A stretch of 64,000 nt of DNA from an uncultured Poribacteria bacterium (lineage in GTDB: Bacteria > Poribacteria > WGA-4E > WGA-3G). Positions 17,889 to 27,308 of this stretch are shown here, in pieces (position 1 is the stretch's first letter; each line of letters opens with the position of its first letter). The DNA is taken from the NCBI GenBank assembly GCA_958295855.1, contig OY282383.1, positions 3,886,481 to 3,950,480 of the forward strand. Direction: 5' to 3'. The position numbers and the translations under genes were made by a program. The notes beneath the pieces are model-generated. The model was not told where the DNA came from. It did no database searches and worked only from the letters and a program-made list of their open reading frames with translations.

Positions 17889-18884
17889 ATGTCGAATATT
17901 GTAAGCCGACAAATTCGTCTTAAGAACCGAATCGTCGGTATGCCCAAGGAAAATGATTTTGAACTCGTGGCGGTTTCCCTTCCTGAACCCGCGGCAGGGG
18001 AGGTATTCGTTCAAAATCTGTACACGTCAGTAGATCCGTATATGCGCGGTGGTATGCGATCCGCCAAGCTCGGTAAACCGCTTGAAGGCAGATGTGCAGG
18101 GCGCGTCGTCACATCGAACAGCGACCAGTTTCAGGTTGGGGATTATGTAACAGGTATGCTAGGATGGCGAGACTGCTACGTGGCACTAGCAAGCAGCGTC
18201 ACCGCCGTTGATACGACGATTGCACCGATTCAGTCATTTTTAGGCACAGTTGGCATGCCCGGACGTACCGCCTACTTCGGATTTTTGGAGATAGGACAGC
18301 CTAAAGCAGGGGAAACAGTTTTCGTTTCGGCGGCGGCGGGCGCGGTGGGTTCAATTGTGTGCCAAATCGCCAAAATCAAAGGATGCCGAGTTGTCGCGAG
18401 TGCGGGGTCTGATCAGAAAGTAGCATGGCTGCTGGAGAAGGCAGGTGTTGACGCGGCTTTTAATTATAAACGTGTTGATGATGTGGAAGCCGAGCTCAGG
18501 AAACATTGCCCAGATGGGCTCGACATCTACTTCGAGAACGTGGGGGGCAAACACCTCCAAGCCGCACTCGCAGTGATGAACATGCACGGACGTATCCCTT
18601 TGTGTGGCATGATCTCCCAATACAACGATATTGAACCCACCCCCGGTCCGACAAACCTCAGTGCTGCTATTGGTAAACGGATTAGATTACAAGGGTTTAT
18701 CGTCACTGATTTTATGGCGCGTAATGCTGAATTTTACCGCGATATGCGCCAGTGGATAGCCGAAGGTAAAATACAATGGGAAGAGACGATCGTAGAGGGC
18801 TTGGAGAATGCGCCAAAGGCGTTTATCGCGCTTTTTACGGGTGAAAAGCTAGGAAAGATAATTGTCAAAATCAAATCCGAATAA
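17889..18884 (+). CDS. NADP-dependent oxidoreductase, MDR/CurA-like
   Basis: A 331-residue zinc-independent medium-chain reductase of the prostaglandin reductase / leukotriene B4 dehydrogenase group, which reduces enone double bonds with NADPH. Visible family marks are TSVDPYMRGGM near residue 50, GMPGRTAYFGFLEIG near 122, the nucleotide-binding VSAAAGAVGSIVCQIAK near 147, and YFENVGGKHLQAAL. It is intact, with a ribosome site AGGAGAA, and is followed 50 bases later by a zinc-type dehydrogenase on the same strand. Confidence 0.92.
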   Translation: MSNIVSRQIRLKNRIVGMPKENDFELVAVSLPEPAAGEVFVQNLYTSVDPYMRGGMRSAKLGKPLEGRCAGRVVTSNSDQFQVGDYVTGMLGWRDCYVALASSVTAVDTTIAPIQSFLGTVGMPGRTAYFGFLEIGQPKAGETVFVSAAAGAVGSIVCQIAKIKGCRVVASAGSDQKVAWLLEKAGVDAAFNYKRVDDVEAELRKHCPDGLDIYFENVGGKHLQAALAVMNMHGRIPLCGMISQYNDIEPTPGPTNLSAAIGKRIRLQGFIVTDFMARNAEFYRDMRQWIAEGKIQWEETIVEGLENAPKAFIALFTGEKLGKIIVKIKSE

Positions 18885-18934
18885 GAGCGTCGCTATGAGG
18901 ACAGCGTTCCTACCAAGAAAAAAGGAGTTTTGAA

Positions 18935-19984
18935 ATGGCGAGAACTGCACGCGCCACTGTGATGAGTGGCAAAAATTTTGAAGTCCGAGAGTATCCGATA
19001 ACTGAGCCTGCGCCCGGTACGGTACTCGTACGGCAGGAGTTGGGCGGTATTTGCGGGACCGACCTACACAACTGGGAATTTCAGCGCATCACTCACGATA
19101 TTATCCTTGGACACGAGAATGTGGGCGTAATTGATGCTTTAGGGGAAGGGGTTGAAACAGACTACCTCGGGAATCCGGTTAAAGAGGGGGACAGAATAGC
19201 ACTCTCTCCCAGCGGTGGGCTCGGCTTTTCCCGGTCGGAAGAAGAACCGTATCTGCGCGGGGGCTTCAGCGAGTACATCTACCTTTCAAACCCATCAACA
19301 AATATATTCCTTAAAACCGACCTGTCGCCGGAAATCGCCGTTCTCGCCGAACCGGCTGCGTGTGCGGCGCATTGTGTGTCACGCGGCAGGATCGAGTTTG
19401 GCGATACGGTTGTAATTCAGGGATGCGGCCCTATCGGCCTGCTTGCGCTTAACTGGGCAAGATTTTCTGGTGCCGGACGACTTATCGTCGTCGGTGGCCC
19501 ACCGGGACGGCTTGAAATGGCGAAGAGATTGGGGGCAGACCTCACCATTGACATCGCTGAAGTGCCAGACCCAGAAGAGCGGAAGAAGATTATCCGAGAA
19601 AATACACCACAGAACAAAGGTGCAGATGTCGTCTACGAATGCACCGGCTTCCTTGCCGCTATCCCCGAAGGCTTGGACTATATCAGGTACGGCGGAACTT
19701 ACGTTGTATATGGACATTTTGTGGATGTAGGGACTTTTGAGTGCAATCCGAATCAGATGTTAATGCGTAAAAACCTCCGATTGGAAGCCGGGTGGGGATT
19801 TGAGAATAAGCACTTCCTGCGCGCCGTTCCGATGCTAGAGAAGCATGCATCGCTCTTTGAAGGGTTTGTGAGCCACATACTGCCATTAGCGGATGTTTCC
19901 AAAGGCTTTGACGCGCTTCACGGCAGCTATCACTTAGATGGGAAAGATACGATTAAGATTGCTGTTAAAGGGGGACTTGCTTAA
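18935..19984 (+). CDS. Zinc-dependent alcohol dehydrogenase family protein
   Basis: 349 residues. The catalytic zinc site is visible: Cys in GGICGTDLHNWE and His-Glu in GHENVG; the cofactor site is VIQGCGPIGLLALNWARFSG. The structural four-Cys lobe seen in many alcohol dehydrogenases is not obvious. Substrate unknown; sorbitol/threonine-dehydrogenase-like enzymes look closest. AAAAGGAG precedes ATG. It probably shares a transcript with the reductase upstream. A family C hairpin follows at 20006-20033. Confidence 0.9.
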   Translation: MARTARATVMSGKNFEVREYPITEPAPGTVLVRQELGGICGTDLHNWEFQRITHDIILGHENVGVIDALGEGVETDYLGNPVKEGDRIALSPSGGLGFSRSEEEPYLRGGFSEYIYLSNPSTNIFLKTDLSPEIAVLAEPAACAAHCVSRGRIEFGDTVVIQGCGPIGLLALNWARFSGAGRLIVVGGPPGRLEMAKRLGADLTIDIAEVPDPEERKKIIRENTPQNKGADVVYECTGFLAAIPEGLDYIRYGGTYVVYGHFVDVGTFECNPNQMLMRKNLRLEAGWGFENKHFLRAVPMLEKHASLFEGFVSHILPLADVSKGFDALHGSYHLDGKDTIKIAVKGGLA

Positions 19985-20005
19985 AACGCGGTTGATAGAT
20001 ATGTT

Positions 20006-20033
20006 GTAGGGCAGGCACAACACCTGCCCCTAC
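20006..20033. repeat. Family C palindrome after the dehydrogenase gene
   Basis: GTAGGGCAGGCACAAC then ACCTGCCCCTAC, an imperfect palindrome between two convergent genes. The same family occurs near 40.5, 41.5, 41.6, 43.1, 47.5, 49.3 and 55.4 kb. Confidence 0.7.
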
Positions 20034-20060
20034 AAGCACAGTTGCTCAGTGTATACCCGG

Positions 20061-21041
20061 TTAGACGAACGCCGCGCTCTCCACGTCTGCCAGGAATACA
20101 CGCGCACCATTTTGCAAGGCGGACCGATGCACAGCTGCTTCAAACAGCAGTTCATTCCACGCGGCTTCTCCATCTGCTGGGAACGGGCTGTCGGTAGCCA
20201 TCGCTTTAATCACGCCATCAGCCATCCGCTTGAAAGACTCTGGCATCTCTGGGTTGCCCGCCTCGGCTTCCCATAGTTCCAGATGTTCAGAACTATTCGC
20301 TTTTTTTCGGCAGTACCACCCTTCTAAACCGCGCGCTTCGGCGTAGGCTTCATCTCCAAGCACCATAACGCGTAACGGATGGTCGTCGTGCCCCCATAGA
20401 TTTGTGCCGTTCAGCGAACCGATGGCACCGTTTTCCCATCCCATGTGAATCAGCCGTCGCCAGCCGCCGGCTTCATTCGCATCCCCGATAACGCTCACCC
20501 ACACCGGCGTGCCCATCGTCCAGAGGATCTGGTCGATGACGTGCGACCAGCAGTTGAAGTGTGCGCGGGCGTGTACCATCCGAACCTCACCCAACCGCCC
20601 TTCCGCAACATCATCGTGAAGTTTTCGGAAATGGTGCATAAAGCGGTAGTTGAAATCAATGCCGAACTTTAACTCGGAATCTCGCCATGCTGAGATAGCG
20701 GGTGCTGCAATCGCGAGGTCCGGTTCCCGTAACCGATATTGCCCCTCTAATCCACACAGCGGTTTCTCTGTGAACACATTTCGTCCGGCTGCAAGCAGCT
20801 GGCGCAATGGTGGAATACGCCGGGTTTCATTGACAATCAGGAGTACAAGTTCCGCATCACAGTTGGCTAACAGTTCCTCAATTGATGGATACCCCGGTGC
20901 GCCAAATTGTTCTTCCGCTTTCGCGAGGAGTTCCGAATCCATATCGCACACTGCGACGACTTCCGCGTCCGGGTGGTTGTGGAAGTTTCCGCCGTGCATC
21001 AAACCCATACCTCTACCGCTGATAAGTGCACATCTTGTCAT
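20061..21041 (-). CDS. Gfo/Idh/MocA family oxidoreductase
   Basis: ATG 21041 is chosen (GAGGAA seven bases before it) over a frame start at 21077. The 326-residue product has the N-terminal Rossmann region (ISGRGMGLMHGGNFHNHP, then VVAVCDMD), the conserved EKPLCG motif for NAD(P) and substrate binding, and an alpha/beta C-terminal domain. Family members oxidise or reduce sugars and polyols. The convergent dehydrogenase gene suggests a related catabolic role (inference). Confidence 0.88.
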   Translation of the reverse strand: MTRCALISGRGMGLMHGGNFHNHPDAEVVAVCDMDSELLAKAEEQFGAPGYPSIEELLANCDAELVLLIVNETRRIPPLRQLLAAGRNVFTEKPLCGLEGQYRLREPDLAIAAPAISAWRDSELKFGIDFNYRFMHHFRKLHDDVAEGRLGEVRMVHARAHFNCWSHVIDQILWTMGTPVWVSVIGDANEAGGWRRLIHMGWENGAIGSLNGTNLWGHDDHPLRVMVLGDEAYAEARGLEGWYCRKKANSSEHLELWEAEAGNPEMPESFKRMADGVIKAMATDSPFPADGEAAWNELLFEAAVHRSALQNGARVFLADVESAAFV

Positions 21042-21077
21042 GGCTAAATTCCTCAAAGTTCGTAGTAGGGAAACCAT

Positions 21078-21152
21078 TTATTGCCCGTTCTGTTTCAGGT
21101 GTCCCCAGGTGGTAGCGAGTTTTCCTTCAGACTGAACGGCAAGTCCTCTAGT
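21078..21152 (-). pseudogene. Remnant of a LamG-type protein C-terminus
   Basis: In the minus-strand frame between TGA 21153-21155 and TAA 21078-21080 the sequence reads GLAVQSEGKLATTWGHLKQ and ends NGQ. This matches the tail GKLATTWAAIKAH of the LamG protein at 15160. Nothing upstream continues the domain. It lies directly upstream of the Gfo/Idh/MocA gene. Confidence 0.6.
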
Positions 21153-21339
21153 TCAAAGTCCTGCGTAAAGATCTACGCCTCTCCGCGGATTAATCCAGGT
21201 CACTGACACGATGCTGTAAAACGCAAACACCGTAGAAGCTGACATTTAAAAGCGAAATGCAAACTGAATCGTGATATACTCCCCCAGCTGAAGCAGTGGG
21301 GAAACCTCTTACCCCGTGCCAGCAAGGTGGATTGTGGTA

Positions 21340-22553
21340 TCAACAAGGGGTGCTCGCCGTGGCGAGTCTTATACCCTCTCCGCCAAAGGTTGATATCCCA
21401 ACCTTAAGAATGTTTATTGCCGCATTCACATCTCTATCATGCAGGGTTTTACACACATGACAATACCATTCCCGGTCTTTGAGTTCCAGAAACATCACAC
21501 GCTGTCCACAATTGTGGCATATCGGTGTGGTAGGCTCCCAGCGCCCTATGGTTTCCACACGCTTGCATCGTTTGTATGCTTGCCACCTTATCTTTTGCAT
21601 GAACTCACCGAAGCCGAGGTCCGAGATTTTCTTCCCCCAGAGACGTTTCATACCTTTGAGATTCAAATCCTCAAAGAAACACACGTCAAACAGACGGACG
21701 AGATGCAATGCCAGTTTCCAGTGATGGTCTTCGCGTTGGCGAGTGATCTTGCGGTGTGTTCGGGCGTAGTGTTTGCGTGCGCGTTCACGATTGTGACTAC
21801 CGCGCTTTTTTCGCGACAACGCGCGATTCGCTTTTGCAACCTTGGCAGCAGACTGTTTGTAGAATTGTGGCGATGGGTATTTCTTACCATCGGAACAGGT
21901 GAGAAAGGTTTTGAGACCGAAATCGAACCCAGCAGCCTTACCCATCTTCGGTTCGGGACTCAAACCTTCGTCATCTGTCACGATGGACAGATACCAATCG
22001 CCCAGTGTGTCACGTTTCACGGTAACACGTTTCACGTCGCCTTCGAGGGGACGGTGCAGCCAAAAGCGATACCAAGTTGTGAACGAAAAGTGAACAACTT
22101 TTTTATTTCTTACATTCGTTTGTTGAGACGTATTTTGGCAACAGGCACACGGCACTTATCTCTGCGTTTATCAGAGACTGTTTCTATTTTGACATGGGTA
22201 CCATCAAACGTCATGGAACGGTATTTACGCCAACCTTTGAATTTCGGGGGACGCTTCGCCCGGCGTTCAAAGAAGTTAATATAGCCACGCTCAATGCGTT
22301 TCAGGCACTCTTGCAAAGCCCACGAGTAAGGTTTCTTCCAGGGCGCGTATTTCGGAAGACGTTTCAACTTCGTCAGGTGCTTGGCGAGGCGATAGTAATT
22401 CGCGCGTTTGTAACCTTCATACTTTCCGTAGATACGGTAGTGCCTACGGGACAGAGCAATGAAGTGGTTATGCACCTGACTGATGAGACGCGTGTTAGAC
22501 ATCAAATGCCTATTACGCTTATGAGATTGTATTTTGTATTTAAAGGTTCGCAT
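21340..22553 (-). pseudogene. tnpB: RNA-guided nuclease TnpB, interrupted
   Basis: ATG 22553 begins MRTFKYKIQSHKRNRHL. The front frame runs to TAA near 22110 and the rest continues in another frame. The C-terminal part keeps the RuvC-like and zinc elements: GFDFGLKTFLT, FFEDLNLKGM, CHNCGQ and CHVCKTLHDRDVNAAINIL. The join (between KIRL and WLHRPLEG) is occupied by a hairpin repeat of family H at 22074-22118, so the gene seems to have been broken by insertion of that element. TnpB is the ancestor of Cas12 and cuts the donor site with a right-end guide RNA; this copy is probably inactive. Confidence 0.85.
22074..22118 (+). repeat. Family H hairpin inserted in tnpB
   Basis: AAGTTGT (22074-22080) pairs with ACAACTT (22094-22100), followed by TTTTATTTCTTACATT. 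A close copy lies at 30004-30047, and a partial one, reversed, at 49506-49540. All are preceded by a GCCAAAAGC-like or GCAAAAAGC segment. The hairpin plus T-run resembles a rho-independent terminator that has spread as a repeat. Confidence 0.65.
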
Positions 22554-22886
22554 TGGCCCCTCCAGCATTGCGCCCGATATCATTCGGCTTCGGTAGTGAC
22601 CGCGCCTTGCGACGCGGATGATGTTCACTACCAACAATGCTGTGAGTATTATACACTCTTTTGCAAAGTCATGCAAATGTTTTTGCGTTTTCTACATCCC
22701 CACGCTGAAGCATGGGGTTTTGAAAACGGGGAGTTGATAACATATTTTTAGATAAAAGCCAAATCTATTTGTCGGTTCGTCTACAGAAACCGATATTTCT
22801 CTCGCCCTTTATTTCAAAACATGCTATAATCTCATTCTGGCGTTATACAAGGGGTTATCAAAAAATGCGAAGGGAGAGAAAAACAG

Positions 22887-24404
22887 ATGAATTCAGCAAC
22901 GACGATCGAAAATCTCCAAGTACTCATCGGGAACGCACGCGAGTTGCGGGAACGGCTATCCGACGACCCGCACCGGCCACGCTATCACCTGATTCCACCG
23001 GAAGGGTTTTTCAATGATGCAAATTGCACGATTTTCTGGAACGGGCGATACCACGTCTTTTATCTTGGACGTATGCCAAACCCAAACTCAGATGAATGGC
23101 TGCCGGTCCTCGACCATTCCTCCAGCTGCGATCTGGTGCATTGGATACACCACCCACCTGCGATAAAACCTGCGACTGACGCATCGATGCCACGCGGCAT
23201 ATACAGCGGGGATGCGATTGAGAACGCACCAACGCCAACGCTAATTTATCACGTCCCCGGTCAGGGCACTTGCATTGCAACGAGCGACGATGACGAGTTG
23301 ACTCACTGGACTCCCTCACCGGCCAATCCTGTCATTCCGATACCGGCTGAACCGCAAGAGTATCACGTCTTTGATCCGTGCGCCTGGTATGAAAATGGGG
23401 TTTATTATGCCCTGATCGGCAACAAAAACAGTCGGCACGGATACGAAGGCGACGCTACCAGCCTTTTCCGCTCAGGCGATTGTATCCATTGGGAATACCG
23501 CGGGCCCTTCTACAAATCTTCGCGGCGTTGGACATCTGAGGTTGAGGATTGCGCCTGCCCCGATTTCTTTCCGATCGGCGACAAATATATGCTTCTGATG
23601 CACGGCCACCGTCCTTACGGCATGGCGCACTACTACCTGGGGCGTTATGAAGATGAGCAGTTCTATCCTGAAACGCATGGACGTATGAATTGGCGAGGTG
23701 GCCAACTTTCTGGCCCTGAAACGCTGCGGGATAATGAAGGACGGCGTATCTTCTTCGGTTGGATTCGCGAAGCCCGCCCCTGGGAACAATATGGATGGGC
23801 TTCGGTGATGAGTTTGCCGAGGCGGCTCTCGTTGGCCGAAGATGGAAGCCTCCGCATTACACCGGTGCCAGAACTAGAAAAATTACGCATCAATCGCCGC
23901 CATAGAGAATCGATGCATCTTAACGCAGATTCAGAACTGGATATTGAAGACGTACGTGGCGATTGCCTCGAACTTCAGTTGGAAATTGCGCCGGGGCGCG
24001 CGACCGAATGTGGCGTTAAGGTACGCCGTTCTCCAGATGGCGAAGAGGAGACTGCTATTGTATGCATGCCAACGACCGGCGTATTGAAGATCGACATGAC
24101 AAAGTCAACCCTAGATGATGCGGTGACATATTCGCGCTTCACACCCCAAGATGACGATGGCTCCGAACCCTACACAAACTCGCAGGAGGCACCCTTCAAG
24201 TTGGCAGGCAGCGAACCCCTGAAACTTCATATCTTTTTAGACCGGTCGGTACTTGAAGTTTTCGCGAACACCCGGCAGTGTCTCACGCAGCGTATTTATC
24301 CAACCCGGCCTGACAGCCTCGGTGTGTCGGTTTTCGCGCGCGGGGCCCCCGTCGTCGTGAACAGATTGGATGTCTGGGAGATGATGCCAACCGTGAGCGG
24401 GTGA
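22887..24404 (+). CDS. Glycoside hydrolase family 32 protein
   Basis: 505 residues: a five-bladed beta-propeller with a C-terminal beta-sandwich, the GH32 layout of invertases, levanases and fructosidases. The three acid motifs are present in altered form: FFNDANC (nucleophile Asp; usually WMNDPNG), HVFDPCAWYE (transition-state Asp; usually RDP) and EDCACPDFF (acid/base region; usually ECPD). LHIFLDRSVLEVFAN near the end is a typical GH32 C-terminal signature. AGGGAGAG precedes the ATG. No signal peptide, so intracellular. Confidence 0.88.
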   Translation: MNSATTIENLQVLIGNARELRERLSDDPHRPRYHLIPPEGFFNDANCTIFWNGRYHVFYLGRMPNPNSDEWLPVLDHSSSCDLVHWIHHPPAIKPATDASMPRGIYSGDAIENAPTPTLIYHVPGQGTCIATSDDDELTHWTPSPANPVIPIPAEPQEYHVFDPCAWYENGVYYALIGNKNSRHGYEGDATSLFRSGDCIHWEYRGPFYKSSRRWTSEVEDCACPDFFPIGDKYMLLMHGHRPYGMAHYYLGRYEDEQFYPETHGRMNWRGGQLSGPETLRDNEGRRIFFGWIREARPWEQYGWASVMSLPRRLSLAEDGSLRITPVPELEKLRINRRHRESMHLNADSELDIEDVRGDCLELQLEIAPGRATECGVKVRRSPDGEEETAIVCMPTTGVLKIDMTKSTLDDAVTYSRFTPQDDDGSEPYTNSQEAPFKLAGSEPLKLHIFLDRSVLEVFANTRQCLTQRIYPTRPDSLGVSVFARGAPVVVNRLDVWEMMPTVSG

Positions 24405-24408
24405 GAAC

Positions 24409-24512
24409 TCATGCGTCATTTAGGAATTTTTCGAGATAAACCGCGTCATAAAATCTACCCTCAAGTTTCACATGTTTTCTCGCAATGCCGATTTTCTTAA
24501 AACCGAGGCCTT
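24409..24512 (-). pseudogene. GNAT acetyltransferase C-terminal remnant
   Basis: The minus-strand frame ending at TGA 24409-24411 reads LGFKKIGIARKHVKLEGRF and then YDAVYLEKFLNDA, the familiar end of Gcn5-type acetyltransferases (GF...G..R......Y.D...M). Nothing of the acetyl-CoA site remains. It follows directly on the LamG remnant. Confidence 0.6.
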
Positions 24513-24636
24513 AGCCTTCATCAAAAGGCCAGATACCCACAGTATCCGGGTGCACAGCATAGACTGGAACACATATCACGAAAAGTGATAACGTGCAAAA
24601 AATAAACAAGAGTGGGAAAAATGAACTGTATCTCAC
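24511..24636 (-). pseudogene. LamG-type protein N-terminal remnant
   Basis: A GTG at 24636 with AAGGAG upstream opens a frame with a clear Sec signal (SFFPLLFIFCTLSLFVICV, ending VYAVHP) followed by DTVGIWPFDEG and a stop. VGIWPFDEG matches the beginning of LamG domains (VGMWLFDEG in the gene at 15160). The rest has been lost and GNAT sequence follows, so two decayed genes are fused here. It lies 26 bases after a dioxygenase stop. Confidence 0.6.
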
Positions 24637-24662
24637 TGACAAAACACTCCTTACTTTAGATT

Positions 24663-25499
24663 TTAGGAATATCCACCCACGCCCAACAGCATCCGTTCCT
24701 CCAGCTCTGCTTCTTTGAGAAAGGCATGGGTTAACCCGTCTTCGGGCTGTGCACCGCCGTGCGGAGATTTTCGCAGCCACGTCGGCGTATAACTTAAAAT
24801 CAACATGCTACGCTTAGCATTCAGCGTTGGCAAACCACGATGCCAGAGATTGCCGTGGATAAGCACACCACCCCCGGCTTTCACTCGTAGTTCCACCTCG
24901 CTGTCCACAGGTGCGTAAGTATTCGGCGTTGCTTTATCCAACCAATCGTGTGAGCCGGGTACAACAGCGACTGCACCTGTGTCCTCGTTCAAATCGTCGA
25001 GATAAATGAGACAATCAATACAATGCGGACGTGAAAACCACGGCGGTATCGGGTTGGAAATCACTCGCAGGTGTTGGTGCCATGGTGTTTGGTGCTCCCG
25101 CTCATCACCGGGATAAGTGACGCGTGCACTTAAACCACGTAAGCGTACCAGAGGTCCCATCATCGCACGGGCAATTGATAAAGTCGGTTGAAACTTCAGG
25201 AGTTCCAAGAATACTTCATCTTTATCCATCAAGTGGCGCGGAATGAAGCCCCAACCTTTATTTTCGGCAATTGCACTCTCTCGTTTTTCCCATTCCCGCT
25301 TCTCCAAGCGCTCAAGGGCATCTCTCAATTTTTCGAGCGACTCACCTTGAAACAGTCCTTCTCGGATGAGGTAACCCTTCTGGGCAAATGCCTCTAATTC
25401 TTCGGGTGTGGCATGCACTTCCACTTCCCAGTGTTGTCCCGTTTCTCCATTCGGATTGTGGTTGTTCAGTACCTCGTACTGGAGTTTATGTCGTTCCAT
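24663..25499 (-). CDS. Phytanoyl-CoA dioxygenase family protein (3 of 5)
   Basis: ATG 25499 is favoured (GAGGTG just upstream); an in-frame ATG is at 25517. The 278-residue product has LIREGLFQGESLEKLRDAL near the front, TPWHQHLRVISNPIPPWF in place of the usual HxD segment (H-Q-H), DCLIYLDDLNEDTGAVAVVP, and HGNLWHRGLPT with the distal His. The HQH form is shared with the paralogue at 14117 (HSH) and may mark a subgroup with a different third iron ligand or none. Confidence 0.85.
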   Translation of the reverse strand: MERHKLQYEVLNNHNPNGETGQHWEVEVHATPEELEAFAQKGYLIREGLFQGESLEKLRDALERLEKREWEKRESAIAENKGWGFIPRHLMDKDEVFLELLKFQPTLSIARAMMGPLVRLRGLSARVTYPGDEREHQTPWHQHLRVISNPIPPWFSRPHCIDCLIYLDDLNEDTGAVAVVPGSHDWLDKATPNTYAPVDSEVELRVKAGGGVLIHGNLWHRGLPTLNAKRSMLILSYTPTWLRKSPHGGAQPEDGLTHAFLKEAELEERMLLGVGGYS

Positions 25500-25550
25500 A
25501 TTCACCTCAATAAACATGATTTGTCCCGCAACGTATTGAGGACAAATTGA

Positions 25551-26308
25551 TTAGATTGTAGGCATCACATTCCCACCGCACACTGGAATATACGCACCCG
25601 TTATATAACTGGCTAAATCCGAGGCGAGGAAGAGTACAGCGTTTGCAATCTCCTGTGCAGTACCGCGGCGTTGCATGGGCACCTTGCTCCAATAATGCTC
25701 ATCTGATTCACTTGCTGCACTCTTCTCACTGACAGTCCACCCCGGCGCAACCTGATTGACGGTTACCCCATGCGCGCCTACCTCTTTAGCGAGCACCCGC
25801 AAAACCCCGTCCATGCCCGCTTACCCGATGTATACGCACTTTGGCCAGCAAAGTTCTGCATCGAACATTCGGTGTTGATGCCGATGACGCGCCCCCACCC
25901 GGCTTCGATCATCGCGGGGACAAACGCTTGTGCCATATAGACGTTGTGCAAAACACACGACTGAAACTGGCTTTCGTAATCTTCGGCCGATTGCTCCAGA
26001 ACGGATGTCCAGCGATACTGAACAACGGCATTATTAACGATGATGTCTGCTGGGCCGAGTGTTTCCAAGACGGCATCGCGCATGGCGTTTATCGAATCCT
26101 GATCCGTGACATCCGCCTGTACAACCATGCCCCGCACGCCTATCTCGGTGATTTCCGCTTGCAGACGGCATGCCATCTCTTCGTCTCGGTAATAACAGAT
26201 TGCAATGTCGGCACCCGCCTGTGCCAAGGTCCTCACCATGACGCGCCCTAATGCGCCTGAACTGCCGGTAATGACTGCCACTTTATTGGCAAGATCCATT
26301 GAAATCAT
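25551..26308 (-). pseudogene. Short-chain dehydrogenase/reductase, single-base frameshift
   Basis: The front part has the cofactor site (VITGSSGALGRVMV), NNAV and the catalytic YTSGK; the frame then shifts. Adding one G after GGTAAG restores AGMDGVLRVLAKEVGAHGV and the rest of the family (VNQVAPGWT, FLASDLASYITG, PVCGG). The break falls directly after the catalytic Lys, so the product would lack its substrate-binding end. A sequencing or assembly error is possible. ATG 26308 overlaps the stop of the upstream dioxygenase (ATGA), suggesting coupled translation. Confidence 0.8.
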
Positions 26309-27090
26309 TTTAAATATTTGCCTGGGATGCGGGAACCGACATAGCCTGCATTCTCGTCTCGATTGGCAACGGGTTCCGGAATTACCTCATCCCAATAGTC
26401 CGGCACCGTGTTAGGGCGGCTGTGCCAGGCGAGAATCAAGGTTCGTCGAACATCTGTATGATTTTTGTAGGCGGAGTGCAAGATGCGCGCGTCCGCTAGG
26501 ACTAAGGAACCTGCCTTTACGCATACGTCTACCTGATGCGGATGGTCGCTGAACATAACCGGATGGTCTTCCTCAACAAACCTCGCGCCCTGTTCATGGG
26601 CAGGCACGAGTCTGTCGTGCAAATCAATACGCCTGCGATGGGTGCCGGGAATAACCTTTAAACAGCCGTTTTCCGGTGTGGTATCGCTTAGATAGTAGTT
26701 GAGAAAAATAGTTTGTGGCCAGGGTGCGCAACTGAGCGGGTCATTCCAGCGCATCCAATCTTGGTGCCAGTAGAGTGCGGGTGCGCCCGGGTCTTTCGTC
26801 AAGATGATAATTCCACCGGAGGCTGTGAAATCCCCGAACCCAATCTGTTCAAGTGCATCGCGTGAGGGCTGCCACGCCAACAATTTTTGAATGTAGGCGT
26901 TATCTTCGCCGCGGACATTGACGTGCTGTCCTTGATAGATGACATCATCTGGTTGCACGTGCCCTGCGATCAGGCGTTCGGACTCGTCTCGGAGTTCCTG
27001 CAAGAACTCCTCAGTCAGAATATCGTCGATAACGCAGAATCCATCTTCAATCATCTGCTTCCGTTTTTCTAAGGCGACTTCAGGTGTCAT
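26305..27090 (-). CDS. Phytanoyl-CoA dioxygenase family protein (4 of 5)
   Basis: 261 residues with a full iron and co-substrate set: YWHQDWMRWND (His, Asp), ADARILHSAYKNH (distal His) and RRTLILAWH (Arg). IPGTHRRRIDLHD is the central signature. It is the closest relative in the window of the protein at 16277. Its stop overlaps the start of the SDR gene, so dioxygenase and dehydrogenase were probably co-expressed and may have acted on one substrate (inference). Confidence 0.9.
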   Translation of the reverse strand: MTPEVALEKRKQMIEDGFCVIDDILTEEFLQELRDESERLIAGHVQPDDVIYQGQHVNVRGEDNAYIQKLLAWQPSRDALEQIGFGDFTASGGIIILTKDPGAPALYWHQDWMRWNDPLSCAPWPQTIFLNYYLSDTTPENGCLKVIPGTHRRRIDLHDRLVPAHEQGARFVEEDHPVMFSDHPHQVDVCVKAGSLVLADARILHSAYKNHTDVRRTLILAWHSRPNTVPDYWDEVIPEPVANRDENAGYVGSRIPGKYLK

Positions 27091-27279
27091 TCAATCGCTC
27101 CTTTACACTTTAGAAATTAATCTTATTTTACACAAATTTGCTTGAGAAAACAACATTTTTTTGTGCAGAGCAAACTAAACAGTTTATGCTGCAACACCAT
27201 GACTGGTGGGCAGCACCCCTTCGGAAGCCCTTAACCGAATATTAAAAACGAAATGCCCTTAACAAAAACCATATTTTTG

Positions 27280-27308
27280 TTGAAAAATTACGGTGAATAC
27301 GCTATAAT
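27280..27308 (+). promoter_or_regulatory. Sigma-70 promoter before the nuclease/methyltransferase pair
   Basis: TTGAAA at 27280-27285, a 17-base spacer and TATAAT at 27303-27308. The start codon is ~160 bases downstream, leaving a long leader in which no known element was seen. The rest of the 27091-27468 gap holds nothing recognisable. Confidence 0.65.

Larger units (their letters stand above)
21281..22717 (-). mobile_element. IS200/IS605-type element with tnpB only
   Basis: The ends carry similar hairpins, CCCCCAGCTGAAGCAGTGGGG at 21281-21301 (given here in two parts: CCCCCAGCTG, AAGCAGTGGGG) and CCCCACGCTGAAGCATGGGG at 22698-22717, typical of subterminal hairpins recognised by TnpA of this family. 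Only a broken tnpB lies between; no tnpA (Y1 transposase) is present, so any movement would need a transposase in trans. Confidence 0.7.

Noticed and set aside
24663..24780. LamG remnant frame extended back to 24780
   Set aside because: The extension overlaps the dioxygenase C-terminus out of frame; the GTG at 24636 with AAGGAG is the sensible start.
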